Below are positions 32,589-37,999 of a DNA stretch of 37,999 nt, piece after piece (positions within the stretch are counted from its first letter, which is position 1; each line of letters opens with the position of its first letter). A program made the translations under genes and the position numbers. The stretch lies in the NCBI GenBank assembly GCA_910577165.1, contig CAJTLX010000031.1:1-37999 (forward strand), given 5' to 3'. The notes under the pieces are model-generated. The model was not told the DNA's origin, ran no database searches, and saw nothing but the letters and a program-made list of their open reading frames with translations. Source of the stretch: an uncultured Lachnospiraceae bacterium (GTDB lineage Bacteria; Bacillota; Clostridia; Lachnospirales; Lachnospiraceae).

Positions 32589-33121
32589 TTTGTACTGCAA
32601 GGATGCTTGATACAAAAAGAAGTACAGGGCAGATTTTTTGCCAGGAGAAAACAGGGATAAGGAGAGCAGCAAAACTGTTTTTTTTCTGTTTCTTTGTGGT
32701 TGCCCTGTCTTTTTTCTTTTGTTTTCTTGTTGCAGTTCGTGCTAAACAATTCCCAGAATCACAGCAAATTATGATAATCCTGGATTATATTCATTATATA
32801 GATGGAAAAAAGAAATTGTCTTAAAATGTAATTGTAAATATTACCCTAAAAATGTAAAAAAATTCTAAATTATTTTCACCTGGCACAGTCAGGTGTATTT
32901 GTCGTACCTTCCATATAAAAATAAAAAAGTTTATCCATGGATCTATGGAAATGGGAAAAAGATTATCGCAGTGCAGCGGAATAATTATGCTTTTGTGCTA
33001 TGTTATATATTTTATATATCTTTTGTAATGACTCGAAAACTATAAATTATATTCTGAAACTTTTTATCAATGCATTTTTATATGACTTGTGTATAGGAAA
33101 GATATAGAAATGGAGGATTTT
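32589..33121. other. Gene-poor AT-rich stretch
   Basis: No convincing gene. A frame at 32603-32824 contains one hydrophobic segment but is rich in homopolymer-derived Phe/Leu codons and lacks a binding site, so I leave it out. A short hairpin without a T-run (CACCTG at 32877-32882 with CAGGTG at 32890-32895) is the only structure seen. Confidence 0.5.
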
Positions 33122-33235
33122 ATGATTGAAAATATTTTGATTGTTGTATTTACTGTCCCGATGCTTGTCGGATCGATTCTTGGCTGGCGGCTTGAGAGGA
33201 GTGAGCTGGAGAAAAAAGAAAAGAAAGAAAAATAA
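33122..33235 (+). CDS. 37-residue single-helix membrane peptide
   Basis: ATGGAGGATTTT before the ATG gives a near-ideal binding site. The peptide MIENILIVVFTVPMLVGSIL continues with GWRLERSELEKKEKKEK. It has one membrane helix (3-21) and a highly charged cytoplasmic tail. It lies 93 bases before the rubredoxin-glutamate synthase gene in the same direction. No family recognised; the combination of start signal and clean amphipathic layout makes it likely real. Confidence 0.6.
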   Translation: MIENILIVVFTVPMLVGSILGWRLERSELEKKEKKEK

Positions 33236-33328
33236 TCGGTTGTTGCCAGATGAAGAAGGAGGTGTTAAAATAGCAGTAAGAACTTTTAAAAGATAAAAGT
33301 AAAAGGATGAAGATGGAAGGAGAAGAAG

Positions 33329-34759
33329 ATGAAGAGATTTGTTTGTTCCGTATGCGGATATGTTTATGAGGGTGAGGAGGCACCAAAAGAATGTCCAATC
33401 TGCCATCAGCCGGGGGAAAAATTTCAGGAAACCCCTGCGAGGGAGCGAGGAACTGTGCCAGGTGCAAAAGTTTCAGAAATAGCAAGTGAGAATATTACGG
33501 ATACGAGTGATGCGAGCGAAAAAGCACCGTCCTTTGATTTAAATTACAACAAAAGTTTTTACCGCGTTGATCCGTCCTGTCGCTATATGGAGGAGATCCA
33601 CCGGATGGCGGTTACGGGAAAGTCGATAAGTGGCGCGATGAGTACGAAGATGCCAATGCCGAACTGGGACGATATCCTTATTTTGGGGGCACAGCTCAAT
33701 CCGCCGCCACTTGATGAGGACGATCCAGTTTCAACAATGACGGTGATTGGAAAACACGCAAAAAAGCCGATGATTTTAAATAGCCCGGTCTACATCTCCC
33801 ATATGTCGTTTGGCGCGTTGTCTAAGGAAGTCAAAGTAGCTCTGGCAAAGGGTTCCGCCCTGGCAAAAACCGCGATGTGCAGCGGGGAGGGGGGAATCTT
33901 GCCGCAGGAGAGGGATGCTGCCTATAAATACATATTTGAGTACATCCCAAACAAATATAGTGTGACGGACGAGAATCTGCGCGCGGCGGATGCGATTGAA
34001 ATTAAGATTGGACAGGGGACAAAACCGGGGATGGGAGGACATTTGCCGGGGGAGAAAGTAACCGAGGAGATCGCGAAGCTGCGGGGGAAAAAGCCGGGTG
34101 AGGATGTGCAGAGTCCAAGCAAGTTTCCGGAGCTGAATTCCCGCGAGGATTTAAAAGCGATGGTGGATATGCTGCGTGAGCGTTCGGATGGCAGACCGAT
34201 AGGAATTAAGATTGCTGCGGGGAGAATTGAGCGCGATTTGGAGTTCTGTGTTTTTGCGCAGCCAGATTTTATCACGGTGGATGGAAGAGGGGGAGCGACA
34301 GGTTCGAGTCCGCTGCTTTTGCGCGAGGCGACAACTGTGCCAACAATCTACGCGCTGTACCGGGCGAGAAAATATTTGGATTCTGTGCATTCCGATATCT
34401 CTTTAGTGATTACTGGGGGACTGCGAGTTTCCGCGGATGTAGCGAAAGCACTTGCGATGGGAGCGGATGCCGTTGCCGTTGCAAGCGCGGCACTGATTGC
34501 GGCGGCGTGTCAGCAGTACCGGATCTGCGGTTCGGGCAATTGTCCGGTGGGAGTTGCGACGCAGGATGAGAAGTTGAGGGAGCGATTAAAAGTGGAAACA
34601 GCGGCGGTGCGCGTAGCAAATTACTTGAATGTGACGCTTGAGGAATTAAAAACCTTTGCGCGAATTACGGGACATCACTCAGTACATGACTTAAATGTGG
34701 ATGATCTAGTGACAATTAACCGCGAGATTTCAGAATATACAAATATTCGCCATGCGTGA
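33329..34759 (+). CDS. Rubredoxin-like domain fused to FMN-binding glutamate synthase domain
   Basis: The protein has 476 residues. Residues 1-32 are a rubredoxin/rubrerythrin-type iron site with Cys6, Cys9, Cys22 and Cys25. A spacer of about 45 residues follows. The rest is the FMN/iron-sulfur synthase barrel of glutamate synthase (DFITVDGRGGATGSSPLLLR; VITGGLRVSADVAKALAMGA). [3Fe-4S] ligands are Cys394, Cys400 and Cys405 (CQQYRICGSGNCPVG). The glutaminase domain and the C-terminal beta-helix of GltB are absent. The enzyme could use reduced rubredoxin-type iron for electron supply, but may act on a substrate other than glutamine and 2-oxoglutarate. GGAG-rich binding site upstream. The next gene follows closely. 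Confidence 0.9.
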   Translation: MKRFVCSVCGYVYEGEEAPKECPICHQPGEKFQETPARERGTVPGAKVSEIASENITDTSDASEKAPSFDLNYNKSFYRVDPSCRYMEEIHRMAVTGKSISGAMSTKMPMPNWDDILILGAQLNPPPLDEDDPVSTMTVIGKHAKKPMILNSPVYISHMSFGALSKEVKVALAKGSALAKTAMCSGEGGILPQERDAAYKYIFEYIPNKYSVTDENLRAADAIEIKIGQGTKPGMGGHLPGEKVTEEIAKLRGKKPGEDVQSPSKFPELNSREDLKAMVDMLRERSDGRPIGIKIAAGRIERDLEFCVFAQPDFITVDGRGGATGSSPLLLREATTVPTIYALYRARKYLDSVHSDISLVITGGLRVSADVAKALAMGADAVAVASAALIAAACQQYRICGSGNCPVGVATQDEKLRERLKVETAAVRVANYLNVTLEELKTFARITGHHSVHDLNVDDLVTINREISEYTNIRHA

Positions 34760-34773
34760 TGGGAGGAATTGTG

Positions 34774-35502
34774 ATGCAGGAGAATCGAAAAAAAGAGGAG
34801 CAAAAAAATACTGACCTAAGCCAGAAAAAAGATGGACAGCAAACTTCGCCAACAAAGTGGAAGAACAAGTTATTTGGAATTGTTATATTGCTGATCGCTG
34901 GTTTTCTAACAAATTTCTTTGCGGGAGATAGCGGGAAGGAAACCGGACAGAATAATTATCCGACACCCCAAATATCCATAACACCAGAATTGACAAAAGA
35001 AGCTCAGGTAACCCCAAAGGTATCGGGGGAATTGGCAAAGGAAGACACAAAAAATCAGCAGGAAGCAAAAAATGATCCTTCTAAGACGGATACAAAACTG
35101 GAAAATAATGATAAAAACAATTCTTCGGTAAAAGAACCAGATAAAGAGAGTGAGAAGAGTGATGCGGAATCCGAAGAGAATAAGGAAGAAACAGAGGATG
35201 AGGAATTCTTCAATCAGCAGGATGAAGTTGAGATCCTCTACGAATTTCGTCGGGCTTCCTATCTTGAACAGCATTTTGAGAAACATGGCAATGAGTTTGA
35301 GTATGCGACAAAGGAAGAATATTTAGCGGGTGCCAATCGGGTGATTCAATCGCCGGATGTACTGCACAAGATTGAGGCGGAAGATGGCGATGATATTTAT
35401 TATCTGGAAGAAACCAATGAATTTGTGGTAGTTTCGACCGATGGCTATATCCGCACCTATTTTCGACCAAGTGCGGGGATCGCTTATTATAACCGGCAGT
35501 AA
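34774..35502 (+). CDS. Membrane-anchored protein with BECR-like nuclease-type C-terminal domain
   Basis: The protein has 242 residues from the ATG at 34774 (GGAGG seven bases upstream). A Lys/Gln-rich cytoplasmic start is followed by one membrane helix (LFGIVILLIAGFLTNFFAG), a long Lys/Glu/Asn/Ser-rich disordered stalk to about residue 150, and a compact C-terminal domain. That domain reads YLEQHFEKHGNEFEYATKEE and VVSTDGYIRTYFRPSAGIAY. Its HFEKHG and TDGxIxTyFxPxxGxxYY signature resembles BECR-fold RNases (barnase/EndoU/colicin/RelE type) seen at the tips of polymorphic toxins. No immunity gene follows. The domain call is from memory of the motif and needs structure prediction. Confidence 0.65.
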   Translation: MQENRKKEEQKNTDLSQKKDGQQTSPTKWKNKLFGIVILLIAGFLTNFFAGDSGKETGQNNYPTPQISITPELTKEAQVTPKVSGELAKEDTKNQQEAKNDPSKTDTKLENNDKNNSSVKEPDKESEKSDAESEENKEETEDEEFFNQQDEVEILYEFRRASYLEQHFEKHGNEFEYATKEEYLAGANRVIQSPDVLHKIEAEDGDDIYYLEETNEFVVVSTDGYIRTYFRPSAGIAYYNRQ

Positions 35503-35551
35503 ATATACACAAGTTGCTTTTCAATGAGATCCAGTGAAAAACATAGAAAAT

Positions 35552-35598
35552 AGGGGCGGCAGTAAAACATACGAATCGCTGTTTTGCTGATGCCCCTT
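35552..35598. terminator. Interrupted hairpin between convergent genes
   Basis: AGGGGC and CAG-TAAAACA on the left pair with TGTTTT-GCTG and GCCCCTT on the right around a ten-base loop, with a two-base internal loop. No strong T-run follows on either strand, so termination is plausible but weak. It separates the nuclease-tailed gene and the converging chemoreceptor gene. Confidence 0.5.
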
Positions 35599-35661
35599 GA
35601 TCTTACAATGGAAATATTTAAATTTGTTTTGAGGTTAATCTATCTGTGCTGTGTATTCTTA

Positions 35662-37443
35662 TTAGATCTGGAATTGTCCCAGTGCGCGAGCGAGCTTTTC
35701 GACATCGGCGGACAAAGTTTCTACAATATTGCTTGATTCACTAACTGCATTTTCAAGTTCAGTTGCCATACTTGAGGTTTCCTCAGTGGAAGCGGCATTG
35801 GAAGTGGCCAGTTCGCTTAAAGTATTGACACTGCCCAAAATTTTTTCTTTCTGTACATTGACATGGGAAATATGATCGGAGATCACATTGGTTGAGTCAA
35901 TGCAGGCATTTAAAGAATTCTGCAAGTTAGAAAACATATGTTCGGTATTGTCCAGTGCTTCCAACTGTTGTCTGGAAATATCGTTGATGCGGTTCATAAT
36001 CTGAACAGACTTGCTGGAATTATCGGTAAGCTCTCCGATAATCTTGTTGATCTCCTGTGCCGTCGCATCGGACTGTGTGGCAAGATTTCCAATCTCACCG
36101 GCGACTACGGCAAATCCCCTGCCGGAATCCCCCGCCCTCGCCGCTTCGATGGAGGCGTTGAGCGAGAGGAGATTTGTCTGGGAGGAAATCTGGGAAATTA
36201 ACTCTGCCGCCTGACGAATCTTTTCTACAGAACTGTTTGTTGTCTCGGTCTGAGAATACATTTCGCCAATATCCGTTTTTGTCTGTGAGCTGATGGATAC
36301 CAGTTCATCAAGCGTCTGCATGGACTTGGTTGAATAATCCTGCATTGTATTAGTATTTAGTTCAAGCGAGCGCACTTCTGTAGCCGTCTGATCAATGCTC
36401 TCGGAGATCTCCCCGATTCCAGAGGAAGCCTCGGAAGTAGAACTTGCCTGACCAGTGCTGTTTTCGGCAATCTCGTTCACTGCAAGTGCGACATTTTGAA
36501 TGGAACCGCCCATTATCGAGAAATTTGCCTTAAATTCAGAAACTGCCTCCGAGAGCAGATCGGAAGTCCCCTTAACATCAGCGAGCAGAGAAACCATATT
36601 GGTTTGTGCCTCGTTTAATGCTTTTGCCGTCTGTCCAAGTTCATTTTTTCCGTATATATCCACCGGGGTGGAGAGATTGCCGTCCGATAAGCGCAGAGCA
36701 AGCTCCTGAATTTTTTTCAGCGGATTGCAGATGGTAGTTCCTAAGATCCTTGCAATTACAAAGGAGAGTGCGATAAGCACTACAGTGATACTTACGATAA
36801 GTGTTAGAAAATGATTGAATTGTTCTTTGATTCTGACATTGACTTCCTCCATTTCCTGCTGCATCTCATCAATGTAATTTCCAGTGGAAACAATCCAGTT
36901 CCACGGCTCAAAAAGCTGTGAATAGGAAAGCTTTGGTGCCACGGTCACACCGTCCGCCTTGGTGAAATAAAATTCATTGTAGCCACATTTTTCTGCACTA
37001 GTTCCTGTTTTGATAATGGACTGTTCAAAATACACCCCATTTTGGTCTTTTACATCGTAACGGTTAGTGCCTTCCTGCTCTGACAGCACAGAATGCATAA
37101 TCAGAGTATAGTCCGTAGCATCGATCCAGAAATAACCGCTGTTGTCGTCACGGTAACGCATTTCGCGCACAATCTCTTTGGCTGTGTTCTTGGCCTCTTC
37201 CTCGGAGATGCCTTCGGACTGAATTTTGTCATACTCGGTCTGCAACACATTGATCGCGCTCTGCACCTGGGATTTTAGTTCGAGCTGATAACCATTGTAC
37301 ATTGCGTTCTCATATTCCGTAGAGGACATATTAGTTGTCGTCCGGATATTATAGATGGAAATGCCCGCCAGAATAAACGCCACCAGGCAGACAAGCAAAA
37401 CGCTGATAAGCGTTAATAAATTTTTTACTTTTAAATTTTTCAT
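35662..37443 (-). CDS. Methyl-accepting chemotaxis protein with Cache sensor
   Basis: The protein has 593 residues from the ATG at 37443, chosen for the GGGGGC eight bases upstream. The order is: TM1 about 9-32, a single-Cache (sCache_2-type) sensor about 40-195 (DDNSGYFWIDATDYTLIMHS; FEPWNWIVSTGNYIDEMQQE), TM2 about 210-232, HAMP, then the coiled-coil signalling domain with the tip SLNASIEAARAGDSGRGFAV. The GYFWI and WNWIVSTGNYID segments are hallmarks of this Cache family, which binds small organic acids in several studied members. The ligand here is unknown. Confidence 0.93.
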   Translation of the reverse strand: MKNLKVKNLLTLISVLLVCLVAFILAGISIYNIRTTTNMSSTEYENAMYNGYQLELKSQVQSAINVLQTEYDKIQSEGISEEEAKNTAKEIVREMRYRDDNSGYFWIDATDYTLIMHSVLSEQEGTNRYDVKDQNGVYFEQSIIKTGTSAEKCGYNEFYFTKADGVTVAPKLSYSQLFEPWNWIVSTGNYIDEMQQEMEEVNVRIKEQFNHFLTLIVSITVVLIALSFVIARILGTTICNPLKKIQELALRLSDGNLSTPVDIYGKNELGQTAKALNEAQTNMVSLLADVKGTSDLLSEAVSEFKANFSIMGGSIQNVALAVNEIAENSTGQASSTSEASSGIGEISESIDQTATEVRSLELNTNTMQDYSTKSMQTLDELVSISSQTKTDIGEMYSQTETTNSSVEKIRQAAELISQISSQTNLLSLNASIEAARAGDSGRGFAVVAGEIGNLATQSDATAQEINKIIGELTDNSSKSVQIMNRINDISRQQLEALDNTEHMFSNLQNSLNACIDSTNVISDHISHVNVQKEKILGSVNTLSELATSNAASTEETSSMATELENAVSESSNIVETLSADVEKLARALGQFQI

Positions 37444-37948
37444 AATTTGCCCCCGTTTTATTTTATAATTTTGACAGATGAACATCGAATGGCAGTATTC
37501 TGGCTGGCAGAAAAAACATCCGTATGTCTGGCTTATTTAGGGGGGTCTGTTTTCTTCTAATCGATATCCCATAAAACATTTACCTCATCTACTTGACTGG
37601 AAATTTAGTTCATGGGATGAAAGAATTTCCGAATCATATTTTCTATGTGCATGATTCACTAATGAAATTGCAGATTCTTTGGTCGAATACGAATCAGTGC
37701 CAATATAATAGCTAATGCTATTATATCATGTACTTATCAAAAATTCAATAAATTTATCATTTTTTCTTATATTATTCTTTAAATTGTTGCTTTTTGCTAT
37801 ATTATGCCAAGAATATATATAAGGAAGAGAATGCCTTGACATCACACAGGAGAGAAAAAATTTATCATAAAAAAATTGGATGAATTTACAGAAAATATAA
37901 AAAGAATATACAATATTGAAAAAAATATTTAAAAAAATTTATGGATAT
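37444..37948. other. Non-coding stretch upstream of the chemoreceptor gene
   Basis: No coding signal. It holds a perfect inverted repeat ATATAATAGC (37703-37712) with GCTATTATAT (37717-37726) around four bases, and otherwise AT-rich sequence. No clear sigma-D or sigma-A promoter for the minus-strand chemoreceptor gene could be picked with confidence. Confidence 0.5.
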
Positions 37949-37974
37949 GGTATAATATCGACAGATATTATACC
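37949..37974 (+). promoter_or_regulatory. Perfect 11-bp palindrome covering a -10 box at the window edge
   Basis: GGTATAATATC (37949-37959) and GATATTATACC (37964-37974) are perfect inverted repeats around GACA. TATAAT lies inside the left arm, and TTTAAA occurs 17 bp upstream. A repressor bound here would cover the promoter of whatever gene lies to the right, outside the window. Confidence 0.6.
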
Positions 37975-37999
37975 TGCGCTGATTCGCATTCGACCGAAG

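Noticed and set aside
32603..32824. 73-codon frame with a hydrophobic stretch
   Set aside because: There is no ribosome binding site, and the hydrophobic stretch comes from T-homopolymer runs. The end is charged and featureless.

Overview
The window looks like chromosomal DNA of a Gram-positive anaerobe of the Clostridia, most likely Lachnospiraceae. The signs are strong AGGAGG-type ribosome binding sites, low-to-mid G+C, an ECF sigma factor with an RsiV-type anti-sigma, BlaI/M56 peptidase pairs, a MutS2-like ATPase, a rubredoxin-fused FMN glutamate synthase domain and two methyl-accepting chemotaxis proteins. This assignment is inferred from gene content; there is no rRNA or tRNA in the window to confirm it.

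Layout. 1-6.3 kb: the 3' end of a UvrD-like helicase gene, two tandem imperfect hairpins, an AraC-type regulator translationally coupled to an accessory ClpP, then on the minus strand a nucleotidyltransferase-like gene, a badly decayed UvrA-like ATPase and a MerR/GyrI-like regulator with its own 19-bp-spacer promoter. 6.3-11.4 kb: two adjacent giant Sel1-repeat proteins (18 and 23 repeats) behind one strong sigma-A promoter. 11.5-13.7 kb: a decaying minus-strand BlaI/M56 pair, a tnpB fragment and a second tandem pair of the same hairpin family. 13.7-17.7 kb: an acidic orphan protein, a LysR regulator divergent from a 70-residue protein that appears to start at ATA plus an alpha/beta hydrolase, and a membrane-linked XRE regulator. 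17.8-21.2 kb: a GH43-type glycosidase with a C-terminal CBM6-like domain, and a chemoreceptor.

21.2-24.0 kb: a long leader with its own promoter, a 12-codon ORF and a structured repeat (a relative of one at 5.2 kb) in front of a Smr-less MutS2-like ATPase that carries an in-frame 30-bp minisatellite. 24.1-27.2 kb: an intact BlaI/M56 operon with two operators. 27.2-32.3 kb: an HD-domain hydrolase, two paralogous four-helix membrane proteins, a lipid-anchored or membrane-anchored GH3 (NagZ-like) enzyme, and a SigV/RsiV-like pair preceded by a sequence resembling a self-recognised ECF promoter. The proximity of a muropeptide-type glycosidase, an M56 sensor and a SigV/RsiV pair suggests an envelope-stress neighbourhood. 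32.3-38.0 kb: a gene-poor stretch, a 37-residue membrane peptide, the rubredoxin-glutamate synthase fusion, a membrane-anchored protein with a nuclease-toxin-like tail, a Cache-type chemoreceptor, and a perfect operator-like palindrome over a -10 box at the right edge.

The most unusual items are the two families of structured intergenic repeats, the apparent ATA start codon at 15261, the expanding repeats inside the Sel1 and MutS2-like genes, and the stepwise decay of the UvrA-like gene. Starts were moved from the longest frame wherever a ribosome binding site decided otherwise.
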